Shown one piece after another: positions 54,298-63,055 of a DNA stretch of 64,000 bases. How positions within the stretch are numbered: the stretch's first letter is position 1; each line of letters opens with the position of its first letter. The DNA comes from Glaciecola nitratireducens FR1064. Lineage in GTDB: Bacteria > Pseudomonadota > Gammaproteobacteria > Enterobacterales > Alteromonadaceae. Position numbers and translations under genes: made by a program. Location: positions 124,001-188,000 of the forward strand of contig NC_016041.1 in NCBI RefSeq assembly GCF_000226565.1, given 5' to 3'. A model generated the notes under the pieces. The model did no database searches, was not told the origin of the DNA, and saw nothing but the letters and a program-made list of their open reading frames with translations.

Positions 54298-55272
54298 TCA
54301 GCGAAGTTTGCTAAATTGATAGATACGAAAAGCGTTGTCAAAGTACAGCGCTTTTTTATGCTCCGCCTTTATCAATCCGTCATTAACCATCTGCTCAAGC
54401 ACTTCAAAAACCTGTTGCCAGTAATGTTCATAAGTAACGGAAAACTCGCAAAGGGGGAAGTTGCTAGCTAGCATCACATTGTCCAGACCAAATACATTAA
54501 TACAATGCATTAGCACTGCTTGAATCTGACTTTTGCCGTAAACGCGATCAACCATTTCAAAGCCAGAGCATTTTACCGCTATATTAGGCAGTCGAGTTAA
54601 CAGCTCGGTATTAAGTTTCCAATTGTCAAACGCTGCATTAGCTTGCCCATTTGCATCAAAAGCAGAAGGGGCGAAACCAGCATGATTCAGCACTAGCTGT
54701 AAATTAGGAAGGCGCTGGAAGAAGGTAAAAATCTGCACGACTAACTCGCGGTTGTTAACATCGCATTGCAGTTCAAATATGCCATTGTGCTTCTGTAAGA
54801 AGGTTAAATTTGTATAAGAATTATCGTTCTCTAATAGGCTTGTTATACGTTTTACTTCACTTGTTGCGGAGTCTTGTTCGAGTAATAGTGCGTTTTCGGT
54901 AGTTGAATTAAGTGTTTCAATAATATGACGAATGCCAACAGTACTTCGGTACTGAGCTTGATTATTAAATTCGTTTATAAACTCAGCGGGCTCGAGCGTT
55001 ATATCAATAAAGCCGATGGAGCGCAGAGGTAAACTGGCTCTTTGTTCTACATTTGCAATTTCACGATGGCCTAGCTCGTTGTCAAAACCGGCCTCAATAT
55101 GCACATACCCGCCAACTGAAAATGACGCGGACTTTTGCAAATCAGTGTCGCTATAACTGTTGTTGATGCTTTTTTTATCGGGCCAAGTTGGTGGTGATTC
55201 TGCTTTTAACCAATCGTATTGGCCGCGCTCTAAATCAAATAAATGTAGGTGAGGGTCAATAATGTTTATCAT
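54298..55272 (-). CDS. Amidohydrolase-family sugar lactonase (fuconolactonase-like)
   Basis: A 324-residue TIM-barrel amidohydrolase with the opening metal motif IDPHLHLFDLERGQYDWL, GGYVHIEAG near 54, LVLNHAGFAP near 198 and ASNFPLCEFS near 274. The family hydrolyses L-fucono-, L-rhamnono- and related lactones. It lies 3 nt after an SDR gene, forming a lactone-producing and lactone-opening pair, convergent with the dehydratase gene. Confidence 0.88.
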   Translation of the reverse strand: MINIIDPHLHLFDLERGQYDWLKAESPPTWPDKKSINNSYSDTDLQKSASFSVGGYVHIEAGFDNELGHREIANVEQRASLPLRSIGFIDITLEPAEFINEFNNQAQYRSTVGIRHIIETLNSTTENALLLEQDSATSEVKRITSLLENDNSYTNLTFLQKHNGIFELQCDVNNRELVVQIFTFFQRLPNLQLVLNHAGFAPSAFDANGQANAAFDNWKLNTELLTRLPNIAVKCSGFEMVDRVYGKSQIQAVLMHCINVFGLDNVMLASNFPLCEFSVTYEHYWQQVFEVLEQMVNDGLIKAEHKKALYFDNAFRIYQFSKLR

Positions 55273-55275
55273 GAA

Positions 55276-56004
55276 TCAACCTGCGGTATAGCCGCCATCC
55301 ATCACCTGCAGGCTACCCGTTACAAAGCTGGCCTCATCGGAGGCTAAGAAATAAGCCATTGCGGCTACTTCTTCCGGTTGACCTATGCGGCCCAGCGGCT
55401 GTGATGCGGCTTCGTCGGCATGCACAGCGGCTTTATCTGCGCCACTTTGTTCGCAATAACGATTAATTGCGTTGTGATATAACGGAGTTTCAATGGTACC
55501 GGGACACAAGGCGTTTGCGCGAATGTTGAATTTTGCGTAGTCCAAGGCGGTCGTTTTTGCCATCGATGCTAATGCGTGCTTACTTAAGTTATAGGCGAAG
55601 GAGTTTGTTTTAGCTACGAGTGCTTGTTCAGAGGCGATATATAAAATTACGCCAGCACCCCTTGCCTTCATTGAAGGTAAGACTGATTGCGTTGCCGAAA
55701 ATGCACCCTTCACATTCAAATTAAACAAGGCTAATAAATCTGCTTCTGAAGTCGATTCAATATTCGCCGACATATGCTTTCCAGCGTTACAAATTAGTAC
55801 GTCAATGGTGTGGTTATGGGCAATATTGGCAACGACGTTGCAAACAGAATCATGATCTGTCACGTCGCACTCAATGAATGTACCGTGAGCGCCGGGCTGT
55901 ATATCTAAATTAAATACATGGAAACCACTGGCTTCGAACTTAGCGGCAATGGCTAAACCGATTCCTGAACTACCGCCTGTAAGTACGAGCGTTTTTTGCA
56001 TCAT
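55276..56004 (-). CDS. Short-chain dehydrogenase/reductase, probable sugar dehydrogenase
   Basis: A 242-residue SDR. The NAD(P) motif is TGGSSGIGLAIA near residue 8, VLICNAGKH near 85, the catalytic Ser region ILYIASEQALV near 130, and the catalytic Tyr-Lys pair in FAYNLSKHALA near 148. The ending PEEVAAMAYFLASDEASFVTG is typical. Asp 37 in FNLDIQPG favours NAD+. It would oxidise a sugar or a 3-deoxy sugar acid in the same pathway as the downstream lactonase. Confidence 0.9.
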   Translation of the reverse strand: MMQKTLVLTGGSSGIGLAIAAKFEASGFHVFNLDIQPGAHGTFIECDVTDHDSVCNVVANIAHNHTIDVLICNAGKHMSANIESTSEADLLALFNLNVKGAFSATQSVLPSMKARGAGVILYIASEQALVAKTNSFAYNLSKHALASMAKTTALDYAKFNIRANALCPGTIETPLYHNAINRYCEQSGADKAAVHADEAASQPLGRIGQPEEVAAMAYFLASDEASFVTGSLQVMDGGYTAG

Positions 56005-56072
56005 GTTGGGGCCTTAATGTGAATCAGTCGAATTGTAAGAGTATGATTTAGCCTGGTGTCAAACTCTGCGCA

Positions 56073-56723
56073 CTAAATCCTAATGCGCTTGACTTTAAAC
56101 GTACGGTTAATGTCTGCTTTTCTCAAATAAAACGAGCCGAGTGCACCAGGACTTATCACGATAGCATCGCCGACTGAAGGCAGTCCCATCGTGCTATTGT
56201 CTGAATTTTCCCATACTTGCCCGTTTTCAAGAATGAAACGTACCGGTCGACGAGGCGATCTTTGAATTTTCTTGATTACAGAGTTCAGCTCCCCGTTGTC
56301 TAAAACCGTGAGGTCTTTTGAGGCTTGTGGAAGACCGAACGAGTCAACTTCGTCCTTAACTTTGTCCTCAACCTCGTCCTTAACTTCGTCTACAACTTCA
56401 GTTTCTGGTAAAGATATTAGCGCATTCTCTTCGGGAATAGAGTTTACGTCTGTATCTATTGCTACTGGCGGAACAACTTGTACCGGAGCACTTGAGGTTA
56501 TCGCTTCAACTCTTTGTCCTGACGCGTTTATTTGTTCTGCAATCTTATCAAAACAAACTAAGCGTTCTAATGGGTTAGATTCTTTGGAACAAAGAACAAT
56601 CTCAACTTCAACGCTTTCAGCATGTGTTTCTTGGCTAAACACTGCCAAGCTTAACAGCGCAAAAAATAGTCCTTTTCGAGTTGAATAATACATACTGAAT
56701 AAACTCCCACTGTTTTCCATCAA
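56073..56723 (-). CDS. Exported hypothetical protein with a four-unit repeat
   Basis: A 216-residue protein with a signal peptide (about 11-35, ending THAES). An N-terminal motif CSKESNPLERLVCFDKIAEQ (two Cys) and a C-terminal beta domain from RRPVRFILENGQVWEN to TFKVKRIRI resemble a layout seen in several proteobacterial exported proteins of unknown function. Between them, four 12-bp units at 56349-56396 encode VDEVKDEVEDKVKDEV, an acidic helical linker. AGGA precedes the first ATG; an in-frame ATG at 56693 is also possible. Confidence 0.75.
   Translation of the reverse strand: MMENSGSLFSMYYSTRKGLFFALLSLAVFSQETHAESVEVEIVLCSKESNPLERLVCFDKIAEQINASGQRVEAITSSAPVQVVPPVAIDTDVNSIPEENALISLPETEVVDEVKDEVEDKVKDEVDSFGLPQASKDLTVLDNGELNSVIKKIQRSPRRPVRFILENGQVWENSDNSTMGLPSVGDAIVISPGALGSFYLRKADINRTFKVKRIRI
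56349..56396. repeat. Four tandem 12-bp units
   Basis: TTCGTCCTTAAC, TTTGTCCTCAAC, CTCGTCCTTAAC and TTCGTCTACAAC follow one another without spacing. They encode a charged four-residue repeat inside the exported protein gene. Confidence 0.85.
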
Positions 56724-56955
56724 GTTTTCCTAAGTTACTTTTGAGACGAGTATACCTTATTTCCGCAATGCACATAGCGGCCCAACTATTTAAACGATTA
56801 ACCTTCATCTGTGATCGCTTTTCTGGGCTATAATAGTATCAATGTCAGCGAAAATAAAACGAATACCATGAATAAGATAAATTCTATCGTTCGTTACCCA
56901 ATCTGGGATTTAGTGTTTTGATTGAATCTAAAAAATCATAATTTAAGGACTTAGC

Positions 56956-57585
56956 GTGAAATCACTACTAACAATATTGACCTCGATCTTTGTTACAGGC
57001 TGCTCAGTGGTAGGCCAAAGTAATGTAGAGACTGCGCCATATACTCTTCTAAAATCTGATGAAACCAAAAACATTGAAGTGCGTAACTACGAATCAATGG
57101 TGCTAGTGTCAACCAGCATGGCTGGGAATAGCAGCAATAGCGCTTTTAGAAAGTTATTTAAATACATTGGTGGCGAAAATGAAGGTGCTACAGAAATCTC
57201 TATGACTGCGCCAGTTATCATGGACGACAAAAATGGCTCTAAAAAGGGAACGGAAATCTCGATGACGGCACCGGTGTTTATGAACGAGAACACAGACGAA
57301 GCACTAATGTCATTTGTCATGCCGAAGAGTTTTACGTTAGCAACAACGCCGAAGCCAACAAACCCCGATCTTAAGGTCAGTGAGCTTAAAGACTACAAAG
57401 TAGCGGCTATTCAGTTCAGCGGCACGCTAAGTGACAGTAACGTAGAAGAGCACACGAAAATTCTGACAGATTGGATTACTGCGAACGGTTTTACCGCTAT
57501 AGGTGAAGCGGTTAAAGCAGGCTACAACGGACCGCTTACCTTACCCATGATGCGTCGAAACGAAGTATTGATTAAAATTCAATAA
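56956..57585 (+). CDS. SOUL heme-binding family protein, exported
   Basis: A 209-residue protein read from GTG with AAGGAC upstream. The signal MKSLLTILTSIFVTGCS contains a lipobox-like VTGC (Cys 16), suggesting a lipoprotein. The SOUL domain spans about 25-208, with IEVRNYESMVLVS, SAFRKLFKYIGGENE, a duplicated TEISMTAPV segment (near 81 and 102) and LPMMRRNEVLI at the end. Eukaryotic members bind heme; bacterial ones are uncharacterised. Confidence 0.88.
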   Translation: MKSLLTILTSIFVTGCSVVGQSNVETAPYTLLKSDETKNIEVRNYESMVLVSTSMAGNSSNSAFRKLFKYIGGENEGATEISMTAPVIMDDKNGSKKGTEISMTAPVFMNENTDEALMSFVMPKSFTLATTPKPTNPDLKVSELKDYKVAAIQFSGTLSDSNVEEHTKILTDWITANGFTAIGEAVKAGYNGPLTLPMMRRNEVLIKIQ

Positions 57586-57617
57586 TCCATTCCCAATCGA
57601 AAGAAAATTCAAATGAC

Positions 57618-57866
57618 TTAATAGCCCATGCATTTCATTGATATATAGGGGACTAGGCAAAACATCCAAATCAGTAATTTGTAATGAGCTAAAAATTTGA
57701 AATAAACTAACGGTAATTCTGACTCTGGAATGGAAAACATTTTGCTATGCACTCGAGTAACCGTGTGTCTCATCAACATAAAGATGAGCGTTGACAGGCA
57801 TAGCAATGCAATATTTAAAATTGATGCCCAACCTAAAAACGCCGTTAACTGAATAGCAGTGCTCAT
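57618..57866 (-). CDS. Small two-span membrane protein (DUF6868-like)
   Basis: An 82-residue protein with two hydrophobic segments (about 8-32 and 60-80) and a central charged loop TRVHSKMFSIPESELPLVYFKF. The pattern LGWASILNIALL, then HSKMF, then YKLLIWMFCLVPY is that of the DUF6868 family as I recall it. ATG 57866 is preferred, with GAGGA five nt before it, over GTG 57878. The function is unknown. Confidence 0.75.
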   Translation of the reverse strand: MSTAIQLTAFLGWASILNIALLCLSTLIFMLMRHTVTRVHSKMFSIPESELPLVYFKFLAHYKLLIWMFCLVPYISMKCMGY

Positions 57867-57979
57867 TACGTTCCTCACAAAGGTTTTGTAAACGTCTTTG
57901 TTATATTCGGTATTGAGTGCATTGAAGTCAATGTATGCCTCGGTATGGATCGTAACCTAATGATCTTGATCAAGGGATA

Positions 57980-57996
57980 AGAGCCTTTTTGGCTCT
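57980..57996. other. Hairpin AGAGCC-N5-GGCTCT
   Basis: A perfect 6-bp stem with a five-T loop in the 295-bp spacer upstream of the small membrane protein. No flanking T-run, so not a convincing terminator; a second hairpin follows at 58031. Confidence 0.4.
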
Positions 57997-58030
57997 GTTA
58001 GTGTTATTTGAGATGGTTGATTTGAACCAA

Positions 58031-58056
58031 GCTATAGGCTCTTGCAAGCCAATAGC
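58031..58056. other. Hairpin GCTAT-A-GGCT / AGCC-A-ATAGC
   Basis: Two arms of nine pairs with one A-A mismatch surround CTTGCA. Together with the hairpin at 57980-57996 it gives the spacer marked secondary-structure potential. The function is not evident. Confidence 0.4.
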
Positions 58057-58161
58057 TCAGGCTTAAGGGGAATTCTACAGCGGAAATAAGCGCTAGTTTT
58101 AATCTCAAAGAACTAAATAACTACCATTTCCCGCTTAATTAATCTTTTATGTTTGGATAAT

Positions 58162-58752
58162 TTAAAAAGAGTAGCTAAACCCAATTGTAGTGCTTTTCCA
58201 ACTGCTGGAGAAGTTAGCTTGCGGCTCAAAATCAGGAAGGATCTGATAATCTATGAAAATATTAAATTGCTCATTAATCTGATAATCCACACCAATGCCG
58301 TAACTTAAACCACTTTCCGATTCAGTAAACCCATAAGGGAGAACTTCAAAAAAGTCGCCCTCTGAATTTAAACGGGGGCCAGTTGCATTTATTTCGAGCT
58401 CGGTCTTTGTAAAACCAACCAAACCGTAAACCTGAAATGACTCAAATATTGGATAAGACGCTTTAATTGACAACGATATTTGACTATCAATGTCTTCCTC
58501 ATACCCGCCATCATATTGAGGGGTCTCAAAGTAAAAAGAGTAACCAGATGTTCCTTTAGCTAGCCTAGTTTCAAGAGCAAAATATTGATTATACCTATAC
58601 CCTGCAACTATCCCAGCTGTGTTGAGATCTCGGTCAGCTGAAATCTCTTGTACATTGTATAATGCACCGATGTAGAAACTGTCTTCAGCATTTGCAGTTG
58701 CTGCATAAGATGATGTTAGGATTGTAATTGCTAATGGTAATAGTTTTTTCAT
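58162..58752 (-). CDS. Outer-membrane beta-barrel protein (OmpA-like N-domain/porin family)
   Basis: A 196-residue protein with a signal peptide (about 1-22, ending ANAED). Alternating hydrophobic strands form an eight-stranded barrel: FYIGALYNV, AGIVAGYRYNQYFALETRLA, QISLSIKASYP and the terminal strand TTIGFSYSF with C-terminal Phe, the outer-membrane assembly signal. There is no peptidoglycan-binding domain. The ATG follows AAAGGAC. Likely a small surface barrel of unknown ligand. Confidence 0.85.
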   Translation of the reverse strand: MKKLLPLAITILTSSYAATANAEDSFYIGALYNVQEISADRDLNTAGIVAGYRYNQYFALETRLAKGTSGYSFYFETPQYDGGYEEDIDSQISLSIKASYPIFESFQVYGLVGFTKTELEINATGPRLNSEGDFFEVLPYGFTESESGLSYGIGVDYQINEQFNIFIDYQILPDFEPQANFSSSWKSTTIGFSYSF

Positions 58753-59403
58753 TTTAAGTCCTTTTATTTTATCCGATGGTATGACTGAAACGTTAATTCA
58801 ATGTTGCCCTTTATAAAGAGCAAATATATGAAAATTGGTGAGGAACTTAGAGGAGTGTTCAGGTAAAGCGGTTTCAACTAACCGGAAGAGTAACTGACTG
58901 CGTTTGTTAAAACTAAAAAGTGTCAAACGACATTGATTTAACAAGCCTCACTCCTTTGAGGTTCTCATTTAAAGTTAAAATACTACTTCACCTTCATATA
59001 TACAACAACGAAATATCTAATCCAATAACAGAAGCGGCCATTTAAATTTGATATCTTGAAGGACTCCTGTTGTGGTTAAATTAACCGGATTCCCAATAAT
59101 GGGACTTCCGGTTTCATTAACTCTGAGCACTGTGGGTTACTGAAACAGGCGTAGGACCGCGTAGGCAGTCGCGTTGAACGGTGAAGTCTTTTCGGGATGT
59201 CCGCATCGCGGCGGCTTTGCGCCGTAGCCGAAAAACTTTATTATAGCAACGGGGTGTTATGCTCCGATAAGCTTTGTGAGCAATTTGCTACTTAACTCTT
59301 GTCGAATCTAGCAATAACAACATACACAAATTTCCCATTATAATTTCCAATTTTTCTTAATGTATTTTTAATCTCAAATATATTGTATGCTTTAGGGAAA
59401 GTA
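58753..59403. other. Long intergenic region bordering the accessory segment
   Basis: Some 650 bp without a supported gene. The left half is ordinary AT-rich sequence. From about 59074 to 59232 it changes to a dense set of inverted repeats and a GC-rich patch, then returns to AT-rich DNA before the ParD-like start. It could be an element boundary, a structured RNA or a decayed gene. Confidence 0.5.
59074..59232. repeat. Cluster of overlapping inverted repeats
   Basis: Several palindromes touch one another. GGTTAA-A-TTAACC lies at 59074-59086. AACCGGATTCCC and GGGACTTCCGGTT surround AATAAT at 59083-59113. GTTTCATTAAC and GTTACTGAAAC lie at 59111-59146 (one mismatch). A GC-rich hairpin with CGGCG/CGCCG lies inside TTTTCGG/CCGAAAA arms at about 59190-59232. 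I do not recognise the ends of a named insertion sequence. Confidence 0.6.
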
Positions 59404-59604
59404 ATGACAAAAAACATTAGGGGCGTACTCGGTGAGCGTTTTGAATGGCTTGTGACTGATAAAATAGCTCAACGACCATATGTATCTGCTAGCGAATCCA
59501 CAAGAGCAGAGGCAAGACTTTTAGAGGAGAAAGAAACGAAACTAGGTAATCTGAAAGCCTTGTTAGCTTCAATCGATGATGAAGATAATACCACCGAGAG
59601 AGAC
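59404..59604 (+). pseudogene. ParD-type antitoxin remnant
   Basis: Residues 1-67 of the frame (MTKNIRGVLGERFEWLV at the start, YVSASESTRAEARLLEEKE in the middle, LGNLKALLAS at the end) follow the ParD/CC2985 antitoxin pattern: a ribbon then RYxSASExxRxxxRLLEExExKL. The usual acidic ParD C-terminus that binds ParE toxin is missing, and no ParE gene follows. The first strand (normally VTLGEHF-like) is altered. AGGGAAAGTA before the ATG looks like an intact ribosome site. The frame runs on into the pseudopilin without a stop. Confidence 0.55.
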
Positions 59605-60132
59605 ATTCCTGCGCGCGCGTCCTATCTTGTTAATAATGGCATAATGCCCAGCACACTGTCGGCTCACCGTGGCTTCACGCTCATCGAGCTCATGTTAGTC
59701 GTCGCTATCATCGGTATTTTTGTCGCTATCGCAATGACCAGCTACAACCGGTTTGTAGAAAAAGCCCGCGCGACACAGGCGGTCGTGGATATTGGGGGCA
59801 TTGTGCGGAGTATTTATATCTTCAAAGGCGAAAAGGGATATTTGCCGGATTCACTGGCGGCGATGGGTGTTAGCCTAAAAGACCCTTGGGGCAATCCCTA
59901 TCTCTACACCCGTATCGATGACAGCGGCGCTCCGGCCTCTGTTGGGAAGGGTAAGGGTGGCGTGGGGAAGCTGCGCAAAGACAAGAATCTAGCACCTATT
60001 AACAGCGACTTCGACCTGTACAGCAAGGGTAAAGACGGTCAATCAGTTTCGCCCCTCACGGCGCCGCAGAGCCAAGATGACATTGTCCGAGCCAACAATG
60101 GTCGTTTCATCGGCCTCGCCGAAGATTACTGA
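59404..60132 (+). CDS. GspG-like pseudopilin with a ParD-derived N-terminal extension
   Basis: The open frame is 242 residues. The pilin part starts near residue 81 with HRGFTLIELMLVVAIIGIFVA-like sequence: a prepilin peptidase site (G/FTLIE, with Glu at +5) followed by the hydrophobic N-helix. The C-terminal domain contains DPWGNPYLYTR, SDFDLYSKGKDGQ and DDIVRANNGRFIGL, resembling the calcium-binding end of GspG major pseudopilins. About 80 residues before the cleavage site are far too many for a normal leader (6-25 residues). An ATG at 59644 giving MPSTLSAHRG would make a usual leader but lacks a ribosome-binding site. The gene is clearly richer in G+C than flanking DNA. No other type II secretion gene is nearby. 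Confidence 0.75.
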   Translation: MTKNIRGVLGERFEWLVTDKIAQRPYVSASESTRAEARLLEEKETKLGNLKALLASIDDEDNTTERDIPARASYLVNNGIMPSTLSAHRGFTLIELMLVVAIIGIFVAIAMTSYNRFVEKARATQAVVDIGGIVRSIYIFKGEKGYLPDSLAAMGVSLKDPWGNPYLYTRIDDSGAPASVGKGKGGVGKLRKDKNLAPINSDFDLYSKGKDGQSVSPLTAPQSQDDIVRANNGRFIGLAEDY

Positions 60133-60142
60133 GCACTTAGTG

Positions 60143-63055
60143 ATGAAAGCCAGCGACCGGTCGAGCAAGGCCACTAAACACACATACCCGCCTGCAACCC
60201 GCAGGGATGACAGCGACGCTGCAGAGCAATATGACAGCATGGCCAGTGCTGGCGGTATGCATGTTATCACCCGCCGGTTGTTTCTCATTTTTGTGTCCTT
60301 TGCGCTGTTACCCGTGATTGTCCTTTCCGGCATCGCCATTGTTTATGTGGCAGATGCCGCGCAACGCCAAGTTGAAGAGACATTGATGATACAAAACCGG
60401 GTTTTCGCAGACCAGACGATGGCCCGACTGAGCGCAGCGGAGCGCTATCTAAGACTGGCTCGGGAAGAGCTGCTTAGCAGCGATGAACCATTATCAGAGG
60501 GTTGGAAGTCTAGTGAATTATTAAACTTTTCGACAACTTCTGTGAGCTACATGCCCGCAAGTTTCCTCAGCAATTCACTCGATGCCCAGCGCATCACGCA
60601 CTTGGGAACGGGTCGAGCAATCCTACTTCGCCAGCCAAATTCCAGTGGTGTGGATTCGATTTACATGGCCATGCTGGCAGATCCAGCGCAGCCCATTAAG
60701 GGCTCGGTGGTCATGCGCATCACCGAAAATTACATCTTTGGAGAGCCCGATTTACGGGATCTGCGCCAAGATAACTGCGTATACGGCGCGCTAGGACTGG
60801 TTTTGTTAGCAACCAACAACGAGATTTGCGGCGCGTTTGACACCACTATCCTTGGACACCAAGGCAATCTGCATGCTAGCCCGGCTAGTAAGCCGCTCAC
60901 GCTTGTTTATCGGGAGATTTTCCTAAACGAGAATTTCCGCATGTCCCCTTGGTGGGTGGGGATTGCGAGTCCAGATGCTGATATTCTGCGGGAGTCCACT
61001 CTGTTCGGCAACACCTTTTTGGGTATCGCTATCCTGTTGTTGCTGGTTCTTTCACTGCTCAGCACGCGCCTGATCCGTCGGCAAATGTTGCCGCTAAATG
61101 CCATCATGTCCGGGATCAAGCGCGCCGCGAAACAACACTACGATAAACCTGTATTGGTTAGCAGTGGTGACGAATTTGAGGCTGTTGCCAACGCCTTTAA
61201 TGACATGTCACATCGCGTGTCCCACCAACTGACGACGATGGCCTCCATGTCGGAAATAGATCGGCTGATCCTTTCTCGTGGCAAGAAAGAAGACATCATT
61301 CGAATTGTGCTATTCAAAATGGGCAGCGTGTTGCCCGGTGACCATTTCGCCCTCATGCTGTTCGATGCCAAGGACAGCATGAGTTCCCAAATATATCGTC
61401 AGAATACTGGCGCAGGGTCCGATCTGCTGGTAATTGAGACTACCGTGACCGCAGAAAGCAAATCGCTCATAGCGAGGGACGAGAAGGAGGTGCACAGCGG
61501 CGAACATCTAAAGCTCAGCGGTTTGATTAAGGCTATTGGAGGGAATATTCACCACCACTACCAATTTGTGCCGCTCAACTCCAGTGGCCAACTTATCGGA
61601 GCCATGGTGGTCGCATTTCAGACGCAGCCCACGATAGATGAGCAAAGTTGGCGCTTGGCCAGTAGTTTTGCCGATCGTATTGCCGTCGGTCTAACCAATG
61701 CCGAGTGGGAAGAAACATTGTTCCATCAAGCCAACTTCGACTCGCTCACCAACCTGCTAAACCGACCGGCGCTGATTAGCGAATTACACCAGCGGATAGC
61801 AAGGGCACAGCGAGAAAAGCTGCACTTCGGGATGATTTTTATCGACTTGGACAATTTCAAACTAGTGAATGACTCACTGGGACATGATCAAGGTGACCAG
61901 TTGATTGCCGCTATTGCGACACGTCTGCTGGAGTGTGTCCGTGAGGATGACATTGTCGCTCGACTTGGCGGTGATGAGTTCATCGTACTGACCGGAGAAA
62001 GTCATTCTGCCGAAGAAAGCGCAGCGGCATGCAATGCTACAGCTACACGCTTACTTAAGGCTATTCAGCGCCCGCTCGCGCTATTAGGAACTGAACTTCG
62101 CAATGAGGCCAGTCTCGGTATCGCACTGTTTCCAGATGACGGTACCGATCCTAATGTGCTGATGCGTAACGCCGACACCGCGATGTACCACGCAAAATCT
62201 GAGGGACGGGCCCGCATCGAATTCTACTCAAAGCATCTCAACGACTCTGTGGTCACGCTTATGCGATTTTCTTCCGAGTTGAAGCAGGCATTGGAACGTA
62301 ATGAGTTCATTCTACACTATCAACCAAAGGTTTGCGCCCAGACTCATCGAATTGTGGGTGCTGAAGCGCTGATTCGCTGGCAGCACCCCGATCGTGGTCA
62401 AATCAACCCTGACGAATTTCTCGGTGCCGCTCAAAAGCTGGGCATGATGAATTTGATCGGTGAATGGGTGTTGGAGAATGCGCTAAGGCAAATAGCAACT
62501 TGGCGCCAACAAGAACGAACAACCGTTCCTATCTCGATCAACGTAGAGACCAGCCAGATACAGCTAAGTGAATTCGTTGACACCGTGACGAAGCAACTGA
62601 ATAGGTTTGGCCTAACAGGCGAGGATCTCGAAATTGAGGTTACCGAGGGCATGCTTATCGATCATCTGGAGGCATCAATCTCAACGCTACAACAACTCCG
62701 CTACAGCGGCATTAAGATAAGCATTGACGATTACGGTACCGGTTACTCTTCCATGAACTATATGAAACAACTACCAATCGACAAGCTGAAGATCGATCGC
62801 AGTTTTATTATCAACCTTACCACTGATCCAATTGACCAGGCAATCGTCACCTCGACAATTGCGCTAGCCAAATCGTTGGGCATGGGGGTTGTCGCAGAAG
62901 GGGTAGAGGATCATCAGCAGGCTGTTCTTCTCAAGGAGTACGGTTGTGATGAGCTGCAAGGCTATTTATTTTCGCGACCGCTGTGCGCTCTCGAATTCGC
63001 CAAGCTGCTTGATGCCGATCTTTTATTACGTCAAGCAAACAGGACAAGCACATGA
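60143..63055 (+). CDS. Transmembrane HAMP-GAF-GGDEF-EAL c-di-GMP enzyme
   Basis: A 970-residue protein. Helix 1 lies at about 47-71, a periplasmic sensor region at 72-285, helix 2 at 288-310, HAMP at 311-365 and a GAF-like domain at about 380-520. The GGDEF domain (530-690) has LGGDEF near 608 and inhibitory site REDD five residues before it. The EAL domain (705-960) has GAEALIRW, EVTEGML, DDYGTGYSS and KIDRSFI. Both catalytic sets look intact, so it could make and break c-di-GMP under periplasmic control. ATG 60143 follows the pseudopilin stop by 10 nt; 60077 (overlapping) and 60239 are alternatives. The gene overlaps the HAMP protein gene by four bases and shares its raised G+C. Confidence 0.9.
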   Translation: MKASDRSSKATKHTYPPATRRDDSDAAEQYDSMASAGGMHVITRRLFLIFVSFALLPVIVLSGIAIVYVADAAQRQVEETLMIQNRVFADQTMARLSAAERYLRLAREELLSSDEPLSEGWKSSELLNFSTTSVSYMPASFLSNSLDAQRITHLGTGRAILLRQPNSSGVDSIYMAMLADPAQPIKGSVVMRITENYIFGEPDLRDLRQDNCVYGALGLVLLATNNEICGAFDTTILGHQGNLHASPASKPLTLVYREIFLNENFRMSPWWVGIASPDADILRESTLFGNTFLGIAILLLLVLSLLSTRLIRRQMLPLNAIMSGIKRAAKQHYDKPVLVSSGDEFEAVANAFNDMSHRVSHQLTTMASMSEIDRLILSRGKKEDIIRIVLFKMGSVLPGDHFALMLFDAKDSMSSQIYRQNTGAGSDLLVIETTVTAESKSLIARDEKEVHSGEHLKLSGLIKAIGGNIHHHYQFVPLNSSGQLIGAMVVAFQTQPTIDEQSWRLASSFADRIAVGLTNAEWEETLFHQANFDSLTNLLNRPALISELHQRIARAQREKLHFGMIFIDLDNFKLVNDSLGHDQGDQLIAAIATRLLECVREDDIVARLGGDEFIVLTGESHSAEESAAACNATATRLLKAIQRPLALLGTELRNEASLGIALFPDDGTDPNVLMRNADTAMYHAKSEGRARIEFYSKHLNDSVVTLMRFSSELKQALERNEFILHYQPKVCAQTHRIVGAEALIRWQHPDRGQINPDEFLGAAQKLGMMNLIGEWVLENALRQIATWRQQERTTVPISINVETSQIQLSEFVDTVTKQLNRFGLTGEDLEIEVTEGMLIDHLEASISTLQQLRYSGIKISIDDYGTGYSSMNYMKQLPIDKLKIDRSFIINLTTDPIDQAIVTSTIALAKSLGMGVVAEGVEDHQQAVLLKEYGCDELQGYLFSRPLCALEFAKLLDADLLLRQANRTST

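Noticed and set aside
59197-59295. 32-codon frame in the repeat-rich spacer
   Set aside because: No ribosome site, and it runs through the hairpin arms; probably chance or decayed sequence.
59074-59300. Integron attC site
   Set aside because: Inverted repeats and a GTTATGC word are present, but the paired GTTRRRY and RYYYAAC core sites could not be placed, and no integrase or cassette array is seen.
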